A DNA stretch of 64,000 nt from Membranipora membranacea (lineage: Eukaryota; Bryozoa; Gymnolaemata; Cheilostomatida; Membraniporidae). Positions 24,657 through 37,796 of the stretch are shown one piece after another. The position numbers were made by a program, and so were the translations under genes. Under the pieces are notes generated by a model that was not told the DNA's origin, did no database searches, and saw only the letters and a list, made by a program, of their open reading frames with translations. Each line of letters begins with the position of its first letter. Within the stretch, counting starts at the first letter, position 1. The stretch lies in the NCBI GenBank assembly GCA_914767715.1, contig OU612071.1, positions 1,364,001 to 1,428,000 of the forward strand. The letters are read 5' to 3'.

Positions 24657-26170
24657 ATTACACACCCTATGTGTTCTTAAAATTCCTTGAAATGTGATCC
24701 AGGTCTTTGACAAAAATATTGAACCAAAAATGGTATGTAATAATAATGTAATAATGAATTGAGACAAAACTCAAACAGACTGTGATTATTGTCCATTTGT
24801 AGAATACACAGACTATAACTTTTGTTAGGGTATAATATACCAGACACCTCAAGGGAGTCTTATCCTTTCAATAAAATTCCTGATTATCTATCTGACCATC
24901 TAAGAATCAAATGACACAAAGGATGCAAACTCAGGTTGGCGCATTATATTCATGATGCTTTCTATGAAAATGGGTCAAATGAAAAAGTTTGAAATGTCTG
25001 CGCTTAGCGAGAGACGATCGCTTGTGAAACTATTACACAAACTGTGAAAGGAAACCTGTTAAATATTCTAGTCATTGGACTCATACAAATTTCTCTTATT
25101 CTAGTTTGCCTTCTACAACAATGAGAGCCAATACAAGGATATTTTATCATCGCCGATGAAATACACAGAACAGATGCTCAATAAATTACAACATCCAACG
25201 CAATGGAAGGTACTATCTCTGCAAAAACAATGTAGACTATAGGCTGGAGGAGGCGCAGACCAGAAGAGGCATTACATTTATCGGCCATTAGCCATTCTTA
25301 CGCTGAATATCAGATAAAAATTCCCTTAATACTGTCATTATAACTGTACTAGAACAGACTATACTAGATAGTAGTACACCTGTGCATATAATTGTAGGCA
25401 AACTGAATACAAATAAGTAACAGATTGCTAAACTTGGTGCGACGGTTAATTGCAGTAGTGATAGTGAAATGTATAAACTCACCATCAATATTTCTGACCT
25501 CTAATCTCTGTTCTCTCAGTAGACGCAAGAAGTCGTCAATGACCAGCCGGTTCTATAAATGCGACCGTGAACCTATCGATCCGATCTTTGCTTATAGATT
25601 GTTTGCCTCTATATTACTTCCCTCGCTGTCTCGAGGTGTGTTAATGAATTTTCACTAATAAATCACTGGACTGTCATCTAAGCGTTACACACCTATAATG
25701 TTCTAAGAACTCATTGACATGTGATCCTGCCCTTTGACAAATTGATACACTAATGGCTTTTAGAACTGATGAAATGAACTGATGAAATGAGACTCGATCA
25801 GATAATGAGGATGACTATTGTTCATTATAATATGTAATTTTCAAAGAACTAAAAGTGCTCCATAGAAATTGAAGTTTGCTGAAGGTTTTGTTTACTGCAC
25901 GGGTATAATATATCAGGCTTGCTTCCTTTCAAACTCCCTATTATCTATTATCTGTCAATCTGACAATTTTGCTATTCAGGTTCAATGAAAGGTGAAAGGC
26001 AAATATAAACCTTCAATTATGTAACACTTGCCTTAGATACGTTCAATTGTGAAAAAAGCAAAATTATTATAATATGTGAATAGTAATCGGAAACCTTTTT
26101 AGTCACTTTGCAAGATACAAAAGTGTGTGTATCATTATGGGATACACTGAACAGGTGCTCTAAAGCTTGC
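24657..26170. repeat. Array block Y2
   Basis: Same dimeric repeat as Y1, with the 42-base piece present (about 25614-25656). The first monomer start, cacaccctatgtgttcttaa, matches the second monomer start cacacctataatgttctaag. It runs without a break into the P-like transposase block W1. Confidence 0.78.
25288..25552 (-). CDS. Exon-like pair inside repeat Y (unknown protein)
   Basis: On the minus strand, 25483-25552 is flanked by an AG acceptor (TTTATAG) and a GTGAGT donor. It reads NRLVIDDFLRLLREQ followed by RLEVRNID, ending in phase 1. A second segment, 25288-25343, follows an AG acceptor (TAGTACAG) in matching phase and reads IMTVLREFLSDIQ, then RKNG and a stop. The Y1-type copies differ by five bases in the first exon: three silent, two conservative (R/W, V/I). 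That suggests past selection on protein. Y4 has a 2-base deletion in it. The family is not recognised. It could be a captured host-gene fragment or part of a transposon gene. No start exon was found. Confidence 0.35.
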
Positions 26171-27137
26171 AATATCTAGACCTGTGTTACAACTTAGGAC
26201 AGGACCATATAGAAACACTTTTTTCAAAGATCAGGTCTAGTGGAAGTTTTAACATGCTGTTAAATTCACTAGTGCTATGAAAGGACTCATAGTGAAAACT
26301 GAAGTTACTCCATCTGCGAGTGTCAACTGTCTGCAACACTACACTGCTTTGTCTCACTTCTGTGAAACAATCTACTACTGATGACGATGCGGATGTAGGT
26401 GATATGTGTGAGAAGCTGAATATTGGCTTGCAAGATATACCGATATCAGATATCGTGACATTTATATCAATAAGTAATAATTCATACAGCCGTTCCAAGT
26501 GGGATAAAATCTGTTCATTAAATATTAAATTGTTTGCAGCCAGCAATTGCGTGAGATTGTGCTTAGCTATTTTTATCCTTAATTAAGTTTGTCAAGTTAT
26601 GTGTAGCCTATTACAAAAACTGGCTAATTCAACGCTGTCGAGTTGATATCAAAACTATCAAACTTTTTTTCCGCCCATTTAAACCCTTAATTTGTGTATT
26701 TTAGCTGGGTTTGTAGTGAGAACAGCCAAACTGAAATGTTCAGACTGCATAGATGGGATAGTATGAGCTAGGACAGACTTATACAAATCATCTTCTCTGA
26801 TCGGCATTAAAGACAGAGGGGGCCTGGTACACCCCCGCAAACATATATCAAAGTGCATGAGGGTAGCTGAAACAATAAGACATTTTATCGACCTTGAGGG
26901 AATGCTACCTAACTCATTTCAGAAGATTCTAATTTCTACTCTCACATATATCTCTGAAATCAAAGTGAACAATTCAAATGTACTGCTCATGCTAGCTGCA
27001 CTGTAAGATCCCTGACTAAAAGATATATACAAATCAGACTCTATCATGAAACAAAATCCCAACAGATCAAATCCAGTGACTTAATAAGGAGCAAACTTAA
27101 TCAATTAGTGATATTCAGTCATGTGTATTAGAATACT
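26171..27137 (+). mobile_element. Array block W1: P-element-type transposase C-terminus, frameshifted
   Basis: Reads LGQDHIETLFSKIRSSGSF, then loses 10 bases relative to W2 (about 26253), which breaks the frame. Later GIKDRGGLVHPRKH (about 26800-26850) can be read. These are C-terminal motifs of P-element/THAP9-like transposases (QDH.E..F..IRS.GGFNNNP; K.RGGL..PS). No N-terminal THAP domain or catalytic part is visible. Confidence 0.7.
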
Positions 27138-28390
27138 TTGGTTCTTTCTGCATGCCTCTCATAATTCTGCAGTTATATTCTTGTGAGTAGATGCATTATT
27201 TTCTACATTCATTGGAGGCCAAATTTTAAAATAAATTTGTCAAATGGAGAAAAAGTTATTCCAAATAAATTTAGTCAAAGCAGTTCAGTTTTATCCATAA
27301 TCATTGCATTTATCAGCAATTATACTGATTTATGCTCGACTGCACTGCACCTCACAGTAACATAACGTCGCTGGGTTATTCCAATAATTAACTGTGACAC
27401 ATTGCTATATTATTAGCCAGTCCAGATTTCTCTATAGCTTTATGGCAAACCCCTAATGATTAAAAGAACTCTATCTCCCTTAAGTTTGCAAAGATGCCGA
27501 TGCTGAATCATAGATAATTTTATCCTATTGTAAGCAGTTTTCAAGATAAGCCCAATTGAGCCCTTTTTTCCTGTGATCTGTTGGTTAAAAAGTACCTAAC
27601 TGGAGAGAGGACCATTCCGAGCATAGGCTTAAATTCAACCTGCAGTTTGTATTATTCCTACTGCATGAAACTGATTCAGTGCATTCATTTCACTATCCCA
27701 GAAAACATCACGGAGGCATCCTGTCGTTCTATACACAAACTACAGGTCACTTAATAATTGGAAACTTGATGAATTAACTCTGTACACACACACCCATAAA
27801 CCTATTATAATCTGCCTGACTGAGTCTTGGATTGATGATATTAAAGAACAATCTGAAAACATTAATGCATTCAATAGCTATTTCGGCAACTGTAAAAATC
27901 GCATTGGTGGAGGAGTTGCTATCTTCATCAATCAGAGTGTTACAACCAAAGTTATAGCCTCTCATTCAACCAAAACTGTGTTAGCACTCGGGGTCTTAAC
28001 AAGTGTAGGACATCATAGGCCATACATTGTATGCAGCTTTTATAATCCCCCTGGTGCAGACCAGGAGACAACACTAGAATATATCCAATCAACCATCCTC
28101 AAACTATCCAGACGACATGCGAACGCACAACTCCTAATATGTGGTGATTTCAACAGACTGCCAATAGATGAACTCGCTACTCAATTTGGACTTTCAAATG
28201 TAGTTAATTCTAACACTCGTGGAGATGCCATCATGCTAGATGTTATTCTGACTGAAATACCATGATACAAATACTGTGACGAACTGGCCCCGATTGCAAA
28301 CAATGACCACTGTTGCATCGTGCTGCGGGGAGAGGGGAATCTACCAAGCTGCTATGTCAAAAGACAAAAGAGGCTTGTCATCCACCCGCA
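27138..28390 (+). mobile_element. Array block X2: LINE endonuclease half
   Basis: Copy of X1 without the linker and RT start. Better preserved in the endonuclease: IICLTESWIDDIKEQ, GGVAIFINQS, KTVLALGVLTSVGHHRPYI, ICGDFNRLP, then a TGA at 28263-28265. It breaks after cttgtcatccacccgcac and passes into Y3. Confidence 0.82.
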
Positions 28391-29903
28391 CAAAATATTG
28401 ATCCAAAAATTGTATGTAATAATAATGTAATAATAAATTGAGACAAAACTCAAACAGACTGTGATTATTGTCCATCAGAAGATTACAAAGACTATAACTT
28501 TTGTTAGGGTGTAATATACCAGGCACCTCAAGTGAGTCTTATCCTTTCAATAAAATTCCTGATTATCTATCTGTCAATCTAAGAATCAAATGACACAAAA
28601 GATGCAAACTCAGGTTGGCGCTTTATAATCATGATGCTTTCTATGAAAATGGGTCAAATGAAAAAATTTGAAATGTCTGCGGTTAGCGAGAGACGATCGC
28701 TTGTGAAACTATTGCACAAACTGTAAAAGGAAACCTGTTAAATATTCTAGTCATTGGACTCATACAAAGTTTGTTTATTCTAGTTTGCCTGCTACAACAA
28801 TGAGAGCCAATACAAGGATATTTCATCATCTCCGATGAAATACACAGAACAGATGCTCAATAAATTACAACATCCAACGCAATGGAATGTACTATCTCTG
28901 CAAAAATAATGTAGACTATAGGCTGGAAGAGGCGGAGACAAGAAGAGGCATTACATTTGTTGGCCATTAGCCATTCTTACGCTAAATATCGGATAAAAAT
29001 TCCCTTCATACTGTCATTATAACTGTACTAGAACAGACTATACTAGATAGTAGCACACCTGTGCATATAACTGTAGGCAAACTGAATACAAATAAGTAAC
29101 AGATTGCTAAACTTGGTGCGACAGTTAAGTGCAGTAGTGATACTGAAATGTATGAAGGATAAACTCACCATCAATATTTCTGACCTCTAATCTCTGTTCT
29201 CTCAGTAGTCGCAAGAAATCATCAATGATCAGCCAGTTCTATAAATGCGACCGTGAACCTATCGATCCGATCTTTGCTTACAGATTGTTTGCCTCTATAT
29301 AAATCACTGGACTGTCATCTAAGCGTTACACACCTATAATGTTCTAAGGACTTATTGACATGTGATCCTGCCCTTTGACGAATTGATACACTAATGGGTT
29401 TTAGAACTGAAGAAATGAACTGATGAAATGAGACTAGACTCAATCAGATAATGACGATGACTTTTGTTCATTATAATATGTAATTTTCAAAGAACTAAAA
29501 GTGCCCCATAGAAATTGAAGTTTGCTGAAGGTTTTGTTTACTGCGCGGTTGTAATATATCAGGCTTGCTTCCTTTCAAACTCCCTATTATCTATTATCTG
29601 TCAATCTGACATTTTTGCTATTCAGGTTCAATGAAAGGTGAAAGGCAAATATAAACCTTCAATTATATAACACTTGCCTTTGATACGTTCAGGTGTGAAA
29701 AAAGCAAAATTATTTTAATATGTGAACGGTAATCGGAAACCTTTTTAGTCACTTTGCAAGATACAAAAGTGTATTTATCATTATGAGATACACTGAACAG
29801 GTGCTCTAAAGCTTAAAATATCTAGTCCTGTGTTATACATGATGATTGAGTTTTGCGCTAACAGGAGAAATGAGAAAGGATGTGAGATTTTATCTATAAA
29901 CCA
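28391..29903. repeat. Array block Y3
   Basis: Y1-type copy of the dimeric repeat, including the NWLIIDD variant of the exon-like segment (about 29168-29240). Followed by the same rearranged LINE piece as Y1. Confidence 0.78.
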
Positions 29904-31496
29904 AAACTGTGTCAGCACTCGGGGTCTTGACAAGTGTAGGACATCAAAAGCCATACATGTAGTTACATATGCAGAGCTTGAGGTAGCTCGCATTCCCCCG
30001 ACATCTAAATAGTAAGAGTTGACATATTTACAGAAAGTTCATTAGATAGTTTGGTGTCGTCGATAACCACACTAGTTGATGATTGTTGTTGTTTAGTTTT
30101 GTTTGTCAGCTTTTTATAGTGTCCCACCAGGCTTTAGTGCCTTGGTTTTTGTGTAATCAATATGCCTACCAACAGAAACTCAGTACCAGCGATGCAATAC
30201 TGCAGTTGATAGATGACTGGACATCCGTGCTGGACTCAAATACTAATGTGAAACTAATACAAAATGCATGCCTTGATTTTTTTCCAAAGCCTTCGATGAA
30301 TGCAGCACCCCATACTGATCTATAAAATGATCATCTTGGTTTTAACGCTAGTGTCATTGCCTTAGTTGAACTTTTTTGGAGTCAAGACAACAATGTGGAA
30401 ACTACTGTGATATTTATCTGACTACAAACCCAAGTAGGCGCCCCTCAAGGAACTAAACTTGGCCCCATCCTTTGGCTAATGTATGTTGCTGATTTAAAAT
30501 CTTTTGAATATGATACAAAATGTATCAAATACAACCTTTTATAAGCCTGTAGTTGATTCATCCACTGAGAACATATCTGATGGAATACTGTTAGCAAACA
30601 CCTGGTCTGAGCAAAACAATATGATTTTGAATTCCAGCAAAACTGGGCTAATGAATGTGGCTTTTACAAACAAATCTGCTATGCACCTTGGTACAACCTA
30701 TGGCGGTGATAATCCCTTTATCTCTCCCTCTGAGCATACTAAGTTTTTAGGTGTATTCATAGACAACACACTAACTTCCAGCAATCATGTTGACTATATT
30801 ATAGCTAAATGCTCTCAATGATTATACTTGATCGGAGAGCTGAAACGCATGGGCATGGATAGTGATGGCCTGCGAACCTTCTATATAGCTAACATTAAGT
30901 CTATAATCTCCAACGCCTGCCCTGCATCGTATTATCTACTATCAGACACCGATAAAACATGAGTAAAGGGGATCCAGCGCTCTGCTACTCGAATTGTGCT
31001 GCCATCCTCTGACAACTACGAGCAGAGGCTGGACCATCTAGCACTGCCACCCATCTCAACATTCCTGCACACCACTTGCAGTGAACATTTCACTGAAATA
31101 GCTGACGACGATAATCACCCCTTGAACTCTCATATTAAAATAAATACAAACAGAACATCTGCTCGTAGAGCAAAAATAGCTAAATATAGGCCATCCAAGT
31201 GTAGAACAACCAAAAGACAAAATACCTTTTTTGAATTTTAAATGCGATTTTTTAACTAATGCAGCTCAGACTAGGCCTACTTTCATTTTATTTTTTCCAT
31301 GTATGTGCCGTACATTCGATGCTATCAACCTATCACAGGATGGATATTAGAATTTAGGCAATAAACAAACTTCAAACCATCAAGTAATTGAGTTAAGTGA
31401 TCAATGATCTGGTGATTTTTCCTCTATGTTACTTTCGATGCTGTCGCTTGGTGTTCATGATGTCTCAATAATACAACGATGGCCTATATTCTAATA
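29904..31496 (+). mobile_element. Array block Z2: rearranged RT half of the LINE
   Basis: Near-identical copy of Z1, including the forward X scrap, the reversed piece, the 32-base duplicate and the RT half (KFLGVFIDNTLTSSNHV near 30741). The C-terminus ends TFFEF at 31241. It has about 100 extra bases after the stop (31242-31359) absent from Z1. Because the inversion is shared, it predates the duplication. Confidence 0.8.
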
Positions 31497-32907
31497 ATTA
31501 CACACCCTATGTGTTCTTAAAATTCCTTGAAATGTGATCCAGGTCATTGACAAAAATATTGAACCAAAAATGGTATGTAATAATAATGTAATAATGAATT
31601 GAGACAAAACTCAAACAGAGTGTGATTATTGTCCATTTGTAGAATACACAGACTATAACTTTTGTTAGGGTATAATATACCAGACACCTCAAGTGAGTCT
31701 TATCCTTTCAATAAAATTCCTGATTATCTATCTGACCATCTAAGAATCAAATGACACAAAGGATGCAAACTCAGGTTGGCGCATTATATTCATGATGCTT
31801 TCTATGAAAATGGGTCAAATGAAAAAGTTTGAAATGTCTGCGCTTAGCGAGAGACGATCGCTTGTGAAACTATTACACAAACTGTGAAAGGAAACCTGTT
31901 AAATATTCTAGTCATTGGACTCATACAAATTTCTCTTATTCTAGTTTGCCTGCTACAACAATGAGAGCCAATACAAGGATATTTTATCATCGCCGATGAA
32001 ATACACAGAACAGATGCTCAATAAATTACAACATCCAACGCAATGGAAGGTACTATCTCTGCAAAAACAATGTAGACTATAGGCTGGAGGAGGCGCAGAA
32101 CAGAAGAGGCATTACATTTATTGGCCATTAGCCATTCTTACGCTGAATATCAGATAAAAATTCCCTTAATACTGTCATTATAACTGTACTAGAACAGACT
32201 ATACTAGATAGTAGTACACCTGTGCATATAATTGTAGGCAAACTGAATACAAATAAGTAACAGATTGCTAAACTTGGTGCGACGGTTAATTGCAGTAGTG
32301 ATAGTGAAATGTATAAACTCACCATCAATATTTCTGACCTCTAATCTCTGTTCTCAGTAGACGCAAGAAGTCGTCAATGACCAGCCGGTTCTATAAATGC
32401 GACCGTGAACCTATCGATCCGATCTTTGCTTATAGATTGTTTGCCTCTATATTACTTCCCTCGCTGTCTCGAGGTGTGTTAATGAATTTTCACTAATAAA
32501 TCACTGGACTGTCATCTAAGCGTTACACACCTATAATGTTCTAAGAACTCATTGACATGTGACCCTGCCCTTTGACAAATTGATACACTAATGGCTTTTA
32601 GAACTGAAGAAATGAACTGATGAAATGAGACTCGATCAGATAATGACGATGACTATTGTTCATTATAATATGTAATGTGCAAAGAACTTAATGTGCTCCA
32701 TAGAAATTGAAGTTTGCGTTATTATCTATTATCTGTCAATCTGACATTTTTGCTTTTTAGGGTCAATGAAAGGTGAAAGGCAAATATAAACCTTCAATTA
32801 TGTAACACTTGCCTTAGATACGTTCAATTGTGAAAAAAGCAAAATTATTATAATATGTGAATAGTAATCGGAAACCTTTTTAGTCACTTTGCAAGATACA
32901 AAAGTGT
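31497..32907. repeat. Array block Y4, internally deleted
   Basis: Y2-type copy. A deletion near 32715 removes about 60 bases (gaaggttttgtttactgc...), and the end is fused directly to X3 at gtgtgtcataattctgcag, so W is missing here. The exon-like segment has lost 2 bases (gttctcag instead of gttctctcag). Confidence 0.75.
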
Positions 32908-34142
32908 GTCATAATTCTGCAGTTATATTCTTGTGAGTAGATGCATTATTTTCTACATTCATTGGAGGCCAAATTTTAAAATAAATTTGTCAAATGGAGA
33001 AAAAGTTATTCCAAATAAATTTAGTCAAAGCAGTTCATTTTTATCCATAATCATTGCATTTATCAGCAATTATACTGATTTATGCTCGACTGCACTGCAC
33101 CTCACAGTAACATAACGTCGCTGGGTTATTCCAATAATTAACTGTGACACATTGCTATATTATGAGCCAGTCCAGATTTCTCTATAACTTTATGGCAAAC
33201 CCCTAATGATTACAAGAACTCTATCTCCCTTTAGTTTGCAAAGATGCCGATGCTGAATCATAGATAATTTTATCCTATTGTAAGCAGTTTTCAAGATAAG
33301 CCCAATTGAGCCCTTTTTTCCTGTGATCTGTTGGTTAAAAAGTATCTAACTGGAGAGAGGACCATTCCGAGCATAGGCTTAAATTCAACCTGCAGTTTGT
33401 ATTATTCCTACTGCATGAAACTGATTCAGTGCATTCATTTCACTATCCCAGAAAACATCACGGAGGCATCCTGTCGTTCTATACACAAACTGCAGGTCAC
33501 TTAATAATTGGAAACTTGATGAATTAACTCTCTACACACACACACGCATAAACCTATTATAATCTGCCTGACTGAGTCTTGGATTGATGATATTAAAGAA
33601 AAATCTGAAAACATTAATGCATTCAATAGCTATTTCGGCAACTGTAAAAATCGCATTGGTGGAGGAGTTGCTATCTTCATCAATCAGAGTGTTACAACCA
33701 AAGTTATAGCCTCTCACTCAACCAAAACTGTGTTAGCACTCGGGGTCTTAACAAGTGTAGGACATCATAGGCCATACATTGTATGCAGCTTTTATAATCC
33801 CCCTGGTGCAGACCAGGAGACAACACTAGAATATATCCAATCAACCATCCTCAAACTATCCGGACGACATGCGAACGCACAACTCCTAATATGTGGTGAT
33901 TTCAACAGACTGCCAATAGATGAACTCGCTACTCAATTTGGACTTTCAAATGTAGTTAATTCTAACACTCGTGGAGATGCCATCATGCTAGATGTTATTC
34001 TGACTGAAATACCATGATACAAATACTGTGACGAACTGGCCCCGATTGCAAACAATGACCACTGTTGCATCGTGCTGCGGGGAGAAGGGAATCTACCAAG
34101 CTGCTATGTCAAAAGACAAAAGAGGCTTGTCATCCACCCGCA
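32908..34142 (+). mobile_element. Array block X3: LINE endonuclease half
   Basis: Copy of X2, with the same TGA after LTEIP. Differences include one CA dinucleotide more in the cacaca run near 33536 and a G for A in KLSGRHAN. Confidence 0.82.
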
Positions 34143-35562
34143 CAAAATATTGATCCAAAAATTGTATGTAATAATAATGTAATAATGAATTAAGACAAAA
34201 CTCAAACAGACTGTGATTATTGTCCATCAGAAGATTACAAAGACTATAACTTTTGTTAGGGTGTAATATACCAGGCACCTCAAGTGAGTCTTATCCTTTC
34301 AATAAAATTCCTGATTATCTATCTGTCCATCTAAGAATCAAATGACACAAAAGATGCAAACTCAGGTTGGCGCTTTATATTCATGATGCTTTCTATGAAA
34401 ATGGGTCAAATGAAAAAATTTGAAATGTCTGCGCTTAGCGAGAGACGATCGCTTGTGAAACTATTACACAAACTGTAAAAGGAAACCTGTTAAATATTCT
34501 AGTCATTGGACTCATACAAAGTTTGTTTATTCTAGTTTGCCTGCTACAACAATGAGAGCCAATACAAGGATATTTCATCATCTCCGATGAAATACACAGA
34601 ACAGATGCTCAATAAATTACAACATCCAACGCAATGGAATGTACTATCTCTGCAAAAACAATGTAGACTATAGGCTGGAGGAGGCGCAGACCAGAAGAGG
34701 CATTACATTTATCGGCCATTAGCCATTCTTACGCTGAATATCAGATAAAAATTCCCTTAATACTGTCATTATAACTGTACTAGAACAGACTATACTAGAT
34801 AGTAGTACACCTGTGCATATAATTGTAGGCAAACTGAATACAAATAAGTAACAGATTGCTAAACTTGGTGCGACGGTTAATTGCAGTAGTGATACTGAAA
34901 TGTATGAAGGATAAACTCACCATCAATATTTCTGACCTCTAATCTCTGTTCTCTCAGTAGTCGCAAGAAATCATCAATGATCAGCCAGTTCTATAAATGC
35001 GACCGTGAACCTATCGATCCGATCTTTGCTTACAGATTGTTTGCCTCTATATAAATCACTGGACTGTCATCTAAGCGTTACACACCTATAATGTTCTAAG
35101 GACTCATTGACATGTGATCCTGCCCTTTGACAAATTGTATCTAATGGGTTTTAGAACTGAAGAAATGAACTTATTAAATGAGACTAGACTCAATCAGATA
35201 ATGACGATGACTTTTGTTCATTATAATATGTAATTTTCAAAGAACTAAAAGTGCTCCATAGTAATTGAAGTTTGCTGAAGGTTTTGTTTACTGCGCAGGT
35301 GTAATATATCAGGCTTGCTTCCTTTCAAACTCCTTAGTATCTATTATCTGTCAATCTGACATTTTTGCTATTCAGGTTCAATGAAAGGTGAAAGGCAAAT
35401 ATAAACCTTCAATTATATAACACTTGCCTTAGATACGTTCAGGTGTGAAAAAAGCAAAATTATTGTAATATATGAACAGTAATCGGAAACCTTATTGGTC
35501 ACTTTGCAAGATACAAAAGTGTATGTATCATTATAGGATACACTGAACAGGTGCTCTAAAGC
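34143..35562. repeat. Array block Y5, mosaic
   Basis: Follows the Y2 type in the middle of the first half (gctggaggaggcgcagacc, cgctgaatatcag, gacggttaattg). It then switches to the Y1 type (gatactgaaatgtatgaagg, NWLIIDD variant). It continues into W2. Confidence 0.75.
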
Positions 35563-36550
35563 TTGCAATATCTAGACCTGTGTTACAACTTAGGACAGGA
35601 CCATATAGAAACACTTTTTTCAAAGATCAGGTCTAGTGGAAGTTTTAACAACAACCCAAATGCTGTTCAATTCACTAGTGCTATGAAAGGACTCATGGTG
35701 AAAACTGAAGTTACTCCATCTGCGAGTGTCAACTGTCTGCAACACTACACTGCTTTGTCTCACTTCTGTGAAACAATCTACTACTGATGACGATGCGGAT
35801 GTAGGTGATATGTGTGAGAAGCTGAATATTGGCTTGCAAGATATACCGATATCAGATATCGTGACATTTATATCAATAAGTGATAATTCATACAGCCGTT
35901 CCAAGTAGGATAAAATCTGTTCATTAAATATTAAATTGTTTGCAGCCAGCAATTGCGTGAGATTGTGCTTAGCCATTTTTATCCTTAATTAAGTTTGTCA
36001 AGTTATGTGTAGCCTATTACAAAAAATGGCTAATTCAACGCTGTCGGGTTGATATCAAAACTATCAAACTTTATTTCCGCCCATTTAAACCCTTAATTTG
36101 TGTATTTTAGCTGGGTTTGTAGTGAGAACAGCCAAACTGAAATGTTCAGACTGCACAGATGGAATAGTATGAGGTACGACAGACTTGTACAAATCATCTT
36201 CTCTGATCGGCATTAAAGACAGAGGGGGCCTGGTACACCCCCGCAAACATATATCAAAGTGCATGAGGGTAGCTGAAACAATAAGACATTTGATCGACCA
36301 TGAGGGAATGCTACCTAACTCATTTCAGAAGATTCTAATTTCTACTCTCACATATATCTCTGAAATCAAAGTGAACAATTCAAATGTACTGCTCATGCTA
36401 GCTGCACTGTAAGATCCCTGACTAAAAGATATATACAAATCAGACTCTATCATGAAACAAAATCCCAACAGATCAAATCCAGTGACTTAATAAGGAGCAA
36501 ACTTAATCAATTAGTGATATTCAGTCATGTGTAGTAGAATACTTTGGTTC
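35563..36550 (+). mobile_element. Array block W2: P-element-type transposase C-terminus
   Basis: Better preserved than W1. 35563-35787 reads YNLGQDHIETLFSKIRSSG, then SFNNNPNAVQFTSAMKGL. After stops and shifts, KLKCSDCTDG (about 36130) and SLIGIKDRGGLVHPRKHIS (about 36197-36255) follow in the order known for P-element/THAP9-like transposases. It is a dead C-terminal fragment. A possible splice acceptor (caacttag) lies just before the QDH motif. The N-terminal and catalytic regions are absent from the array. Confidence 0.75.
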
Positions 36551-37796
36551 TTTCTGCATGCCTCTCATAATTCTGCAGTTATATTCTTGTGAGTAGATGC
36601 ATTATTTTCTACATTCATTGGAGGCCAAATTTTAAAATAAATTTGTCAAATGGAGAAAAAGATATTCCAAATAAATTTAGTCAAAGCAGTTCATTTTTAT
36701 CCATAATCATTGCATTTATCAGCAATTATACTGATTTATGCTCGACTGCACTGCACCTCACAGTAGCATAACGTCGCTGGGTTATTCCAATAATTAACTG
36801 TGACACATTGCTATATTATGAGCCAGTCCAGATTTCTCTATAACTTTATGGCAAACCCCTAATGATTAAAAGAACTCTATCTCCCTTAAGTTTGCAAAGA
36901 TGCCGATGCTGAATCATAGATAATTTTATCCTATTGTAAGCAGTTTTCAAGATAAGCCCAATTGAGCCCTTTTTTCCTGTGATCTGTTGGTTAAAAAGTA
37001 CCTAACTGGAGAGAGGACCATTCCGAGCATAGGCTTAAATTCAACCTGCAGTTTGTATTATTCCTACTGCATGAAACTGATTCAGTGCATTCATTTCACT
37101 ATCCCAGAAAACATCACGGAGGCATCCTGTCGTTCTATACACAAACTGCAGGTCACTTAATAATTGGAAACTTGATGAATTAACTCTCTACACACACACC
37201 CATAAACCTATTATAATCTGCCTGACTGAGTCTTGGATTGATGATATTAAAGAACAATCTGAAAACATTAATGCATTCAATAGCTATTTCGGCAACTGTA
37301 AAAATCGCATTGGTGGAGGAGTTGCTATCTTCATCAATCAGAGTGTTACAACCAAAGTTATAGCCTCTCACTCAACCAAAACTGTGTTAGCACTCGGGGT
37401 CTTAACAAGTGTAGGACATCATAGGCCATACATTGTATGCAGCTTTTATAATCCCCCTGGTGCAGACCAGGAGACAACACTAGAATATATCCAATCAACC
37501 ATCCTCAAACTATCCAGACGACATGCGAACGCACAACTCCTAATATGTGGTGATTTCAACAGACTGCCAATAGATGAACTCGCTACTCAATTTGGACTTT
37601 CAAATGTAGTTAATTCTAACACTCGTGGAGATGCCATCATGCTAGATGTTATTCTGACTGAAATACCATGATACAAATACTGTGACGAACTGGCCCCGAT
37701 TGCAAACAATGACCACTGTTGCATCGTGCTGCGGGGAGAGGGGAATCTACCAAGCTGCTATGTCAAAAGACAAAAGAGGCTTGTCATCCAACCGCA
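36551..37796 (+). mobile_element. Array block X4: LINE endonuclease half
   Basis: Copy of X2/X3 with the same TGA after LTEIP (37669-37671). Breaks at catccaaccgcac into Y6. Confidence 0.82.

Noticed and set aside
26187-26546. 119-codon minus-strand frame (also 35620-35976)
   Set aside because: It is the antisense shadow of the P-like transposase fragment, which has recognisable motifs on the plus strand.
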